NCBI GenBank assembly: GCA_019695435.1
Contig: JACTVF010000145.1
Location: 1-6,288 of the forward strand
DNA: 6,288 nt
Reading direction: 5' to 3'
Source of the DNA: Methanoregulaceae archaeon
Lineage (GTDB): Archaea; Halobacteriota; Methanomicrobia; Methanomicrobiales; Methanospirillaceae
A program made the position numbers and the translations under genes. This document shows, in pieces, positions 1-5,026 of this stretch. Below the pieces are notes generated by a model. That model worked only from the letters and a program-made list of their open reading frames with translations. It did no database searches and was not told where the DNA came from. Within the stretch, counting starts at the first letter, position 1. Every line of letters starts with the position of its first letter.

Positions 1-54
1 GGACTTAAGATCCAGTCCCGCAGGGATTCATGGGTTCGACTCCCATCCCTCGCA
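1..54 (+). tRNA. tRNA-Leu (UAA anticodon), 3' part only
   Basis: The window opens inside the anticodon stem. The loop CTTAAGA (4-10) carries anticodon TAA (6-8), which reads UUA leucine codons. A long class II variable arm follows (TCCC 16-19 pairs with GGGA 23-26), as expected for leucine. The T arm has stem ATGGG/CCCAT (30-34 with 42-46) around loop TTCGACT. The 3' acceptor strand CCCTCGC is followed by discriminator A at 54. No CCA is encoded, which is common in archaea. The 5' half (acceptor strand, D arm, 5' anticodon stem) lies outside the window, so an intron or an anomaly there cannot be excluded. Serine is the other main class II family, but its anticodons do not fit. Confidence 0.93.
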
Positions 55-58
55 TAGG

Positions 59-89
59 TTCTGTTTTCCCGTATTTGTTTCCTGTTTCC
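59..89 (+). terminator. Pyrimidine/T-rich stretch after tRNA-Leu
   Basis: Just after the tRNA 3' end the non-template strand is strongly pyrimidine-rich, with T runs of four, three, three and three. Archaeal RNA polymerase terminates at T-rich tracts without needing a hairpin, so this is the likely end of the tRNA transcript. Read-through into the small gene at 150 remains possible. Confidence 0.4.
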
Positions 90-149
90 AGCGATGGGTC
101 GGCGCTTGTCGGGGGAGTCCTTATCGGCTTATACAGAATACACTCCTGT

Positions 150-404
150 ATGACGTTAATCAAAAAGCACCGCGTACGGACAAAAAAATCCCTCATTGAC
201 ACTTTGCCGGAGATGCTTGTCTCAGCCCTTGCCAATCACGAAGATTTTGTGGTGACCTGCGAGACCGATGCTGAAACGAAAAAGAAGTCGCTGTATGTGA
301 TGACCGGGGATCTGATCACCCCCGATATGCTTGCCACCTTCAAGCAGCAGATCGAGCGCAAAAAAGAGGAGGGAAATACGATCATCACCCGGGACTGGAA
401 ATAA
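150..404 (+). CDS. Small basic hypothetical protein, 84 aa
   Basis: I do not recognise this family. The 84-residue product has a very basic N-terminus (MTLIKKHRVRTKK), a helical-looking stretch (about residues 15-30), a middle segment that could form beta strands (DFVVTCETD, then KKSLYVMTGD, about 32-54), and a charged lysine/glutamate-rich helix (about 58-75). It ends in TIITRDWK. There is no signal peptide or membrane segment, so it is probably cytosolic, and a small alpha/beta fold is plausible. The reading frame is open further upstream through the tRNA's T arm, which cannot be coding, so ATG 150 is the first sensible start. No Shine-Dalgarno sequence is visible before it. The nearest TATA-like sequence (CTTATACAG, about 128-136) is too close for a leadered or leaderless transcript, so co-transcription with the tRNA is possible. 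A run of six T follows the stop. Codon use resembles the neighbours. Confidence 0.6.
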   Translation: MTLIKKHRVRTKKSLIDTLPEMLVSALANHEDFVVTCETDAETKKKSLYVMTGDLITPDMLATFKQQIERKKEEGNTIITRDWK

Positions 405-437
405 GGCACATACAGCGCCGAGCCGGAAAGACCTTAA

Positions 438-446
438 CGTTTTTTA
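438..446 (+). terminator. T-run terminator between convergent genes
   Basis: Six consecutive T (440-445) lie 36 bases after the stop of the upstream small gene, in the short gap before the convergent YwbE gene. They overlap the stop codon of that opposite-strand gene. A T-run of this length can end an archaeal transcript. No stable hairpin precedes it. Confidence 0.35.
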
Positions 447-686
447 TTGCCTACTGTTTGAGTCGTCAGTCCCGATGATATGGGCCACCCGTCCCACGCG
501 TCCGTCCCGGAGCCGGACCTTGATGCCGTGCGGGTGAAACGAGGCATTTGTCAGGATCTCTTGCACGACCCCCCTCGTCAGTCTTCCGCTCCGCTGATCC
601 GCCTTGAGGATAATATCAACCGTGCAGCCGGGACGTATGACGTCGCGGCGCTTTCCGCTGGGAGGCAGCTCAGGTTGTTTGTCCAT
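444..686 (-). CDS. YwbE family protein (DUF2196), 80 aa
   Basis: The product matches the YwbE/DUF2196 family: the lead-in RRDVIRPGCTVDIILKADQ (about residues 13-31) is followed by the signature RSGRLTRGVVQEILTN (32-47) and HPHGIKVRLRDGRVGRV (51-67). Family members are typically 60-80 residues, shared by bacteria and archaea, predicted to form a small beta-barrel, and have no firmly assigned biochemical role. Lysine/arginine content and fold prediction suggest nucleic-acid binding, but that is inference. The N-terminal 12 residues (MDKQPELPPSGK) and the tail after VAHI are family-variable. Start ATG 684-686 lacks a Shine-Dalgarno sequence. The gene is convergent with the small gene at 150-404. 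A tandem 8-bp direct repeat sits immediately upstream. Confidence 0.88.
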   Translation of the reverse strand: MDKQPELPPSGKRRDVIRPGCTVDIILKADQRSGRLTRGVVQEILTNASFHPHGIKVRLRDGRVGRVAHIIGTDDSNSRQ

Positions 687-692
687 GGAAAT

Positions 693-711
693 GTTCTGAA
701 TAGGTTCTGAA
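693..711 (-). repeat. Tandem direct repeat upstream of the YwbE gene
   Basis: Read on the minus strand, TTCAGAAC occurs twice (711-704 and 700-693) with a start-to-start distance of 11 bases, about one helical turn. The block lies 7 to 25 bases before the YwbE start codon. A repeat phased to one DNA turn is typical of a dimeric regulator site, but it could equally be part of the 5' untranslated region or chance. No inverted symmetry is present. Confidence 0.35.
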
Positions 712-753
712 AAGAATACCGGCCTGTACAGCGATCAATTGTTTTTGAAGTGT

Positions 754-765
754 GATTAAAAATTA
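754..765 (-). terminator. AT-rich tract at end of surface-protein gene / start of YwbE region
   Basis: On the minus strand the stop codon of the surface-protein gene is embedded in TAATTTTTAATC, a T5 run suited to archaeal termination. The same tract is also a plausible, weak TATA element for the YwbE gene about 70 bases downstream. The two roles cannot be separated by sequence alone. Confidence 0.35.
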
Positions 766-1509
766 TGAGCTCGTCGTGGGTGCATCGTACGACCCGATAC
801 CGGACTCGATCCAGCCAAGGGTGGTCACCCACCCATGATTTTCTCCCTGCATTGTCAGCACGGTGATCCGATTTTCATATGCATTGGACTCCGGTATAAC
901 GATGGTCCAGGAATTTGTCGCCTCAAGACTTGCGCTGATGCTCACCCTTGCCGAAGGTGCGGCTGTATAATCGGCATAGGTACTGGTGAGATACTCAAAA
1001 CACTCCGGATTACCTTCGGTTTTTGTATCGCTGGCGGGACATGTCACCGCATGGATTCCCTGTATCGGGCGGAACACGGCCGCATTCTCAACGGGTGAAC
1101 GAGTATCGATCAGATCATGCGACGACGCGTTCACAATGAGGGTAACCTCAGACGTCTGTACACTCCCATTAACAGCAGGCTGCCCGATCGTCGGGGCAGA
1201 GATTTTCAGGAGTGTTGCCTTACCGGTATCATAGAGCGTGAGCGTCCAATTGCCGGGAACCCCGGAGACCTTCTGGCTGCTGATCTGTGCAACTACCGGG
1301 GAGTTCCCTTTCAGGTCTGCAGGGACTGGTAAAAAGAGCGTAACGTTAGAAATGACGGTGTCCGTCGTAATAATGCATGTATATGAATAGGTTCCGGTAA
1401 GCGAGTTCCTGTATGTCATGTCAATGTATGACGTGTAGAAAACAAAGGCAACAAAAATAATCAGAATGAGGATAAAGCATCCCAGCGTGATTTTAATGAT
1501 CTTATCCAT
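763..1509 (-). CDS. Single-pass membrane-anchored surface protein, 248 aa, unknown function
   Basis: Residues 1-6 (MDKIIK) are short and positive, followed by a strongly hydrophobic segment (about 7-28, LGCFILILIIFVAFVFYTSYI). This is a signal anchor, and most of the protein should lie outside the cell. The outer part is rich in serine, threonine and beta-strand-like patterns and carries four N-glycosylation sequons (N55VT, N87WT, N114GS, N127AS), in keeping with archaeal S-layer-region proteins. Three cysteines lie outside the membrane segment (45, 157, 170), so one disulphide is possible. No enzyme motif or known domain is recognised. The start ATG is preceded by AAAGGGGAAG on the minus strand, a partial Shine-Dalgarno sequence at six bases. 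The gene diverges from pyrC. The C-terminus ends in DAPTTSS with no sorting signal seen. Similar uncharacterised proteins are common in Methanomicrobiales, but no homologue is asserted here. Confidence 0.82.
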   Translation of the reverse strand: MDKIIKITLGCFILILIIFVAFVFYTSYIDMTYRNSLTGTYSYTCIITTDTVISNVTLFLPVPADLKGNSPVVAQISSQKVSGVPGNWTLTLYDTGKATLLKISAPTIGQPAVNGSVQTSEVTLIVNASSHDLIDTRSPVENAAVFRPIQGIHAVTCPASDTKTEGNPECFEYLTSTYADYTAAPSARVSISASLEATNSWTIVIPESNAYENRITVLTMQGENHGWVTTLGWIESGIGSYDAPTTSS

Positions 1510-1578
1510 ACTCTTCCCCTTTGCGCCGGATGTATCGCAGGAATGCCGGTGTAAGGCAGCCCCGGCTTCTCCGGCACG

Positions 1579-1600
1579 ACAATATACTATTCCGGGACAT
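1579..1600. promoter_or_regulatory. AT-rich core of the divergent promoter region
   Basis: In the gap between the divergent surface-protein gene and pyrC, the short sequence ACAATATACTAT (1579-1590) stands out from GC-rich surroundings. On the minus strand it reads ATAGTATATTGT, a reasonable TATA box about 75 bases before the surface-protein start. On the plus strand it could serve a pyrC transcript with a leader of about 80 bases. An imperfect dyad (TGCCGG 1544-1549, CCGGCA 1571-1576) lies beside it. Direction is not resolved. Confidence 0.4.
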
Positions 1601-1661
1601 AAACAGAAAAAACATTGTATTTCCCGACAGAGTCCCGGTGACTTCCCTTGAAAACAGCATG

Positions 1662-1670
1662 ACTATATGG
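1662..1670 (+). promoter_or_regulatory. Possible TATA box for leaderless pyrC
   Basis: ACTATATGG is centred about 25 bases before ATG 1692. That is the normal TATA-to-start distance in archaea, so a transcript from this box would begin at or near the start codon and be leaderless. This agrees with the lack of a Shine-Dalgarno sequence before either candidate start. The preceding BRE position is not convincing. Confidence 0.3.
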
Positions 1671-1691
1671 TCCGGCGCAGATCTTATCTGC

Positions 1692-2963
1692 ATGGACCGC
1701 CGTCCCGCTCTCGTGCTCGCAAACATTCAGCTTCCCGAAGGACGCAGAGCGGACATCACGATCCGGGATGGCCGGATCGTTCATACCGGCGCCGGGGAGG
1801 CAGCCGACGTGATGATCGATTGTACTGGCCTTTTTGTCCTCCCGGCTGCAGTCGATGTCCATGTCCACATGAGGGGCGGGAGCCAGTCGGCAAAAGAAGA
1901 CTGGACAACCGGGAGCATGAGTGCCCTTGCCGGGGGGGTGACCGTTGTCGTCGACCAGCCAAACGCGATCCCGCCCCTGACGACACCGGAAGCGTTTTTG
2001 GCCCGGGTTCGCGAGGCGCAGGCGCATTCGTTCTGCAGTTTTGCAATAAACAGCGGCGTCACCCCGGACACTCCGATTGAGGCGATGTGGGCGGCAGGGG
2101 CGATGGCCTTTGGCGAGATCTTTTTTGCCCCTTCAAGTTATGGCGAGGCACTGGGCACCCCCGAACTTTCCAGTGTGCTTGGTCGTATCAGGGCTCTCGA
2201 AGGACTGGCCACAATACACGCGGAAGGTGTCACTCCCGGTGAGGATACCGGTCTTGCCACCCACGATGCCCTGCGCTCATCCGAACACGAGCGGGAAGCC
2301 GTGCTTGCAGTGCAGGCCTGTAATACGAGCGACTGCCGGATCCATTTCTGCCACATGAGCACGGCCAAAGCGATCGATGCCGCAAACGGATCCGTGGAAG
2401 TGACCCCCCACCACCTCTTCCTCTCCCGGGAAAAAACCGGGGATTCCAACTCCCGGTTCAAAGTAAACCCCCCGATCAGGAACGAGAGGGAGCGAAAGGC
2501 ACTCTGGGCACGGTGGGACCGGATCGATATGATAGCTTCCGATCACGCCCCGCATACAATGGCTGAAAAAGAGATTCCGTTCCCAGATGCCCCAGCCGGG
2601 GTCCCGGGCGTAGAGACCATGGTGCCTCTGCTCATGGCCGAAGTGCTCGACCGGCGGATCACCCTGCCCGATCTGATCCGGAAGACTGCAATCGCGCCTG
2701 CTGCCCTCATCGGCATTCCCCCGGCAGGTTATACACCCGGTAACCGGGCGGACTTTGCGCTCTATCCTCAGTCTGCGGTAACGGTGGAGCCGGAAATCCT
2801 GCACAGCAGGTGCGGCTGGACGCCGTTTGAAGGGTACCGTGCGGTCTTTCCCGAAACAGTAATCCTTGGGGGCACCGTCGTGTACCGGGACGGGGAGTTT
2901 TCCCGCGGAAACCCGGCCTGGTTTGCCGGTAAAGGATATGCTCCGCAGACGCGTCAGGTGTGA
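1692..2963 (+). CDS. pyrC: Dihydroorotase (PyrC), archaeal type I-like
   Basis: Cytosolic zinc amidohydrolase that reversibly cyclises N-carbamoyl-aspartate to dihydroorotate, the third step of pyrimidine synthesis (EC 3.5.2.3). Residue numbers count from ATG 1692 (423 aa, a usual length). An N-terminal composite-sandwich strand set (LVLANIQLPEGRRADITIRDGRIV) is followed by metal motif DVHVHMRGG (55-63). Then come VVDQPN (86-91), metal or substrate histidines H176 (IHAE), H221 (HFCHMST) and H240/H241 (EVTPHHLFLS), the substrate loop KVNPPIR (257-263), catalytic aspartate D284 (IASDHAPH), and PAGVPGVETMVPLL. Where hydantoinase-type members have a carbamylated lysine, this protein has AMAFGEIFFAP with glutamate, and VVDMPN is changed to VVDQPN. 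ATG 1692 fits the family N-terminus and a leaderless promoter. ATG 1659 would add MTIWSGADLIC, and the open frame further upstream is arginine-rich and unlikely. It diverges from the surface-protein gene. Confidence 0.93.
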   Translation: MDRRPALVLANIQLPEGRRADITIRDGRIVHTGAGEAADVMIDCTGLFVLPAAVDVHVHMRGGSQSAKEDWTTGSMSALAGGVTVVVDQPNAIPPLTTPEAFLARVREAQAHSFCSFAINSGVTPDTPIEAMWAAGAMAFGEIFFAPSSYGEALGTPELSSVLGRIRALEGLATIHAEGVTPGEDTGLATHDALRSSEHEREAVLAVQACNTSDCRIHFCHMSTAKAIDAANGSVEVTPHHLFLSREKTGDSNSRFKVNPPIRNERERKALWARWDRIDMIASDHAPHTMAEKEIPFPDAPAGVPGVETMVPLLMAEVLDRRITLPDLIRKTAIAPAALIGIPPAGYTPGNRADFALYPQSAVTVEPEILHSRCGWTPFEGYRAVFPETVILGGTVVYRDGEFSRGNPAWFAGKGYAPQTRQV

Positions 2964-2971
2964 ACCATATA

Positions 2972-2990
2972 GACTGCTCCAGGAGCTGTC
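2972..2990 (+). other. Hairpin just after pyrC
   Basis: GAC-T-GCT (2972-2978) pairs with AGC-T-GTC (2984-2990) around CCAGG, with one T-T mismatch. It starts nine bases after the pyrC stop. No T-run follows, so it does not look like a simple terminator. It could protect the pyrC mRNA 3' end or open the structured region that follows. A weak TATA-like CCATATAG (2965-2972) overlaps its left edge. Confidence 0.35.
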
Positions 2991-2995
2991 TTCCA

Positions 2996-3035
2996 GACTT
3001 TGTTGTGAGAGGTTAGCAGATGACCTCTCAAAGTC
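2996..3035 (+). other. Long bulged hairpin in the pyrC-DUF167 gap
   Basis: TGAGAGGT (3006-3013) pairs perfectly with ACCTCTCA (3023-3030) around a nine-base loop. The stem continues on the outer side as GACTT (2996-3000) with AAGTC (3031-3035), leaving a five-base bulge TGTTG on the left strand. That makes 13 base pairs in total, the clearest single stem in this gap. The following sequence is C-rich, not T-rich, which argues against a plus-strand terminator. Function unknown: mRNA end, processing site or part of a larger RNA. Confidence 0.5.
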
Positions 3036-3077
3036 CCCCTCACGAAACACTAAAGACCCCGCACGACAGATGAGAAA

Positions 3078-3249
3078 GGGTGCCGACAAAAGCGCACCCA
3101 TAGGTCCCCGGGTGATCGATTGGCAAGCGCCTGGATATGATCCATGGGACAACCCGGGTGCGCGACAGGCATCGCCCGGCTGAGGGTTTTATCCACCGGT
3201 GAAGGACGGCAGCAGCCACTGGTGATCCGCGTGTGTTTAAGCCGGGCGA
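3078..3249 (+). ncRNA. Candidate structured RNA or 5' leader of the DUF167 gene
   Basis: This stretch has no credible protein gene but folds into two domains. In domain 1, GCGCACCC (3092-3099) pairs perfectly with GGGTGCGC (3156-3163). Nested inside are GTCCC (3104-3108) with GGGAC (3146-3150) and two small hairpins, GGC/GCC (3122-3131) and TGGAT/ATCCA (3132-3144). The same 3094-3099 can instead pair with GGGTGC at 3078-3083, giving two exclusive states. In domain 2, TCGCCCGGCT (3172-3181) pairs over ten perfect bases with AGCCGGGCGA (3240-3249) and encloses CACCGGTG (3194-3201) with CACTGGTG (3217-3224). Parts of domain 2 (GGTGA, GCCACTG, then AAGCCGGGCGAC) resemble in order the cobalamin-riboswitch core and B12 box, but the intervening arm is very short and the CCCGC segment is missing. 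It could be a divergent riboswitch, another cis-regulator, or an independent small RNA. The plus strand is assumed from the downstream gene. Confidence 0.4.
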
Positions 3250-3261
3250 CACTTCCTTACT

Positions 3262-3278
3262 ATGAAAGGGTGTTTCAT
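3262..3278 (+). promoter_or_regulatory. Hairpin masking the DUF167 start region
   Basis: ATGAAA (3262-3267) pairs perfectly with TTTCAT (3273-3278). The loop is GGGTG, which is also the best Shine-Dalgarno candidate for ATG 3277, and the first two bases of that ATG lie in the right arm. If formed in mRNA, it would present the ribosome-binding bases in a loop and partly hide the start codon. The loop can also pair with CACCC at 3095-3099 in the upstream structured region. Confidence 0.4.
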
Positions 3279-3600
3279 GTCCACGATGGCAGATGCGCTT
3301 TTTGATGATCATGACGGGACACTTCTTGTGATCGAGGTCTCTGCCGGTACAAAATCAGATCTCTTTCCTGCAGGCTACAACACATGGCGAAAAGCAATTG
3401 GTTGCCGGGTTGCGGCACCTGCGGTGGAGGGGAAGGCAAACAAAGCGGTGATCAGGCTTATCAGCACCACGATCGGGATGCCTCTCTCTGCCGTTTCTAT
3501 TGTCTCCGGCCTCACGTCGTCCCAGAAGAAAGTGAGGATTGCCGGAATCACCAAGGCGCAGCTTACCGGACTGCTGTGTTCTGAAAGTGACAGGAAATAA
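3277..3600 (+). CDS. DUF167 / YggU family protein, 107 aa
   Basis: Small cytosolic alpha/beta protein of the DUF167 (YggU, UPF0235) family, widespread in bacteria and archaea, with no settled biochemical function. The signature is clear: LLVIEVSAGTKSD (about 16-28) at the position of the usual VxPGAxK strand, CRVAAPAVEGKANKAVIRLIS (43-63), and VSIVSGLTSSQKKVRI (73-88). The typical PGA of the family is SAG here, and an aspartate-rich N-terminal extension (ALFDDHDG) precedes the domain. Length is normal for the family. ATG 3277 is preferred because AAAGGGTG precedes it at five bases. ATG 3262 (five residues longer) and ATG 3286 are alternatives in the same frame. The gene follows an unusually long structured gap after pyrC and is closed by a hairpin plus T-run, so it is probably transcribed alone. 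Confidence 0.88.
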   Translation: MSTMADALFDDHDGTLLVIEVSAGTKSDLFPAGYNTWRKAIGCRVAAPAVEGKANKAVIRLISTTIGMPLSAVSIVSGLTSSQKKVRIAGITKAQLTGLLCSESDRK

Positions 3601-3623
3601 GCCGGGGGATCTCTTCAGGATAC

Positions 3624-3641
3624 AAACAGGGCACTGTTTTT
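3624..3641 (+). terminator. Hairpin plus T5 terminator after the DUF167 gene
   Basis: AAACAG (3624-3629) and CTGTTT (3634-3639) form a perfect six-base stem around tetraloop GGCA, and the T-run continues to 3641. It lies 23 bases past the stop codon and resembles an intrinsic terminator. In archaea the T-run alone can act, so the hairpin may be a helper. Confidence 0.6.
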
Positions 3642-3680
3642 CTCAGGAATCATACAAAAAAGGTCTGCGAACGAACCTAC

Positions 3681-3716
3681 ACTTTAAGTAATTCAACATA
3701 TTATATAAAATATATA
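3681..3716 (+). promoter_or_regulatory. Strong promoter of dnaG
   Basis: The stretch TTATATAAAATATATA (3701-3716) is the most AT-rich sequence in the window and contains overlapping TATA boxes. Upstream, TTTAAGTAAT (3683-3692) may provide the purine-rich BRE or a second box. Transcription should start around 3728-3740, giving a leader of roughly 30-40 bases before GTG 3767. Confidence 0.75.
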
Positions 3717-3752
3717 CCTATGATCAGGCATTTCATCTATCGCATGATACAT

Positions 3753-3758
3753 GGGAGG
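3753..3758 (+). promoter_or_regulatory. Ribosome binding site fixing the dnaG GTG start
   Basis: GGGAGG is complementary to the CCTCC core at the archaeal 16S rRNA 3' end and lies eight bases before GTG 3767. It supports the GTG start. The ATG codons at 3744 and 3751 lie before or against this site and do not open the same frame usefully. Confidence 0.7.
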
Positions 3759-3766
3759 GCGTTTAC

Positions 3767-5011
3767 GTGTATTCACCTGATACTACCAAGTACCTTATTC
3801 ACATCAGCCTCACCGCAGAGGGGGTGGTCGAGAAACCTGACGTAGTCGGTGCCATTTTCGGGCAGACTGAAGGGTTACTCGGCGAAGACCTTGACTTGCG
3901 TGATCTCCAGAGGACCGGACGTGTCGGAAGGATCGACGTCCAGATAGCAAGCAAGAAAGGCGAGACAACCGGAGAGATACTGATCTCTACCTCCCTTGAC
4001 CGGGCAGAGACAGCAATTCTTGCCGCGTCGCTTGAGACCATCGACCGCGTGGGCCCCTGTGTCGCACACGTGGCAGTGAACACGATTGAGGACATCCGGG
4101 TCAGCAAGCGTAAGAAGATTGTGGAGCGTGCAAAGGAGATCCTTATCGAACGTTTCGACGACGGGACGATAGACAGCGACGAGCTCCTTGATGATGTCCG
4201 CCAGACAATCAGGGTCGAAAAGATCAGTACGATCGGCGATGAGAAGCTGCCTGCGGGTCCCAACGTCCTTGAGTCGGATGCAATTATCATAGTTGAAGGG
4301 CGGGCTGATGTCATCAATCTCCTGCGGTACGGCATCAAGAACGCGGTGGCCGTGGAGGGAACCAACATCCCCAAATCAATTGTCGACTTCTGCGAGAAGA
4401 AAACCACGACTGCATTTTTCGATGGTGACCGGGGTGGGGAACTGATCCTCCGGGAACTCCTTCAGGTGGCAGACATCGATTACGTTGCATTCTCCCCCCG
4501 GGGAAAGAGCGTCGAGGACATGACCAAAAAAGAGGTCATAAAGACGTTGCGGAACAAAGTGCCGGTTGAGTATGTCCGTGACCAGTACTTCGAGGACGCA
4601 GCCGAGCTCCCGGCAGACCTGTCCCGGCCGACCCGTGCGGTGCCTGCTCCCGGTGAAGGTGATCGCAGTGACATGACCAGCCGGGCCGGTGCGGGACAGA
4701 AGAGGGCAAAAGAGAGCGTTCCTAAAGTGCCGGTTACGATCCGGGATCATATGGAGGACGTAAAAGGCAGGAACCTCGCCAGGTTCCTGAATGAGGACAT
4801 GGCGGTCATCAGGGAGATCCGATCCGAAGAGGTGGAGAAAGCCATGGAAACGCTGGATGTACCGGCGGCCGGGCTCGTGGTCGACCGCGCTGTCGATCAG
4901 AAACTACTCGACCGGCTGGTCTGGAAAGGACTTGAATATGTCGCAGCAAAAGATTTTAAGGGAATTATAAAAAGACCTTTAAACATCCGGTTGATGAAAA
5001 TGAGCTCGTAA
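3767..5011 (+). CDS. dnaG: Archaeal DnaG-type primase, 414 aa
   Basis: Archaeal homologue of bacterial DnaG. Archaeal DnaG can make short RNA primers, is a known subunit of the RNA-degrading exosome, and coexists with the eukaryotic-type PriS/PriL primase. The N-terminal archaeal domain begins [34 protein letters not shown] (about 6-39) and runs to about residue 160. The Toprim domain (about 169-255) has catalytic glutamate E177 in [10 protein letters not shown] and the metal-binding aspartates D219 and D221 in FFDGDRGG, plus [14 protein letters not shown] (243-256). A charged, proline/glycine-containing linker (about 278-318) is low complexity and likely disordered. The C-terminal region (about 321-414) resumes with [21 protein letters not shown]. 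All Toprim residues are present, so the enzyme looks intact, and the length is usual for the family. The start is GTG with a good Shine-Dalgarno sequence. The UPF0058 gene follows 63 bases later from its own promoter. Confidence 0.97.
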   Translation: MYSPDTTKYLIHISLTAEGVVEKPDVVGAIFGQTEGLLGEDLDLRDLQRTGRVGRIDVQIASKKGETTGEILISTSLDRAETAILAASLETIDRVGPCVAHVAVNTIEDIRVSKRKKIVERAKEILIERFDDGTIDSDELLDDVRQTIRVEKISTIGDEKLPAGPNVLESDAIIIVEGRADVINLLRYGIKNAVAVEGTNIPKSIVDFCEKKTTTAFFDGDRGGELILRELLQVADIDYVAFSPRGKSVEDMTKKEVIKTLRNKVPVEYVRDQYFEDAAELPADLSRPTRAVPAPGEGDRSDMTSRAGAGQKRAKESVPKVPVTIRDHMEDVKGRNLARFLNEDMAVIREIRSEEVEKAMETLDVPAAGLVVDRAVDQKLLDRLVWKGLEYVAAKDFKGIIKRPLNIRLMKMSS

Positions 5012-5026
5012 AACCGGGCTTACACA

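Noticed and set aside
1521..1658. Upstream extension of the pyrC frame to ATG 1521
   Set aside because: The added 46 residues are arginine-rich, unlike any dihydroorotase N-terminus, and cover the AT-rich divergent promoter region.
2277..3152. Long open frame on the minus strand (291 codons)
   Set aside because: It is antisense to the well-supported pyrC gene, the residue content is odd (arginine, glycine, cysteine-rich) and no family is recognised. It is a shadow frame in GC-rich DNA.
3060..3185. C/D-box small RNA
   Set aside because: A D-box-like CTGA exists at 3180-3183, but no RTGATGA C box at a suitable distance was found. AGATGAG at 3069 differs at a key base.
3194..3224. SRP (7S) RNA helix 8, suggested by GGACGGCAGCAGCC
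   Set aside because: The GGAA tetraloop and the paired CAGGYCC strand are absent, the ends of the region are not complementary, and the bases sit in the loop of a different stem.
2964..3261. RNase P RNA
   Set aside because: The conserved GAGGAAAGTC and ACAGAA segments of the P4 core are missing on both strands.
3040..3312. Minus-strand open frame across the structured gap (90 codons)
   Set aside because: No Shine-Dalgarno sequence, no recognisable family, starts inside the DUF167 gene and coincides with the inverted repeats. The RNA-structure explanation fits better.
3799..4407. Minus-strand open frame antisense to dnaG
   Set aside because: Serine/arginine-rich composition is the mirror of dnaG codons, and dnaG is unambiguous.
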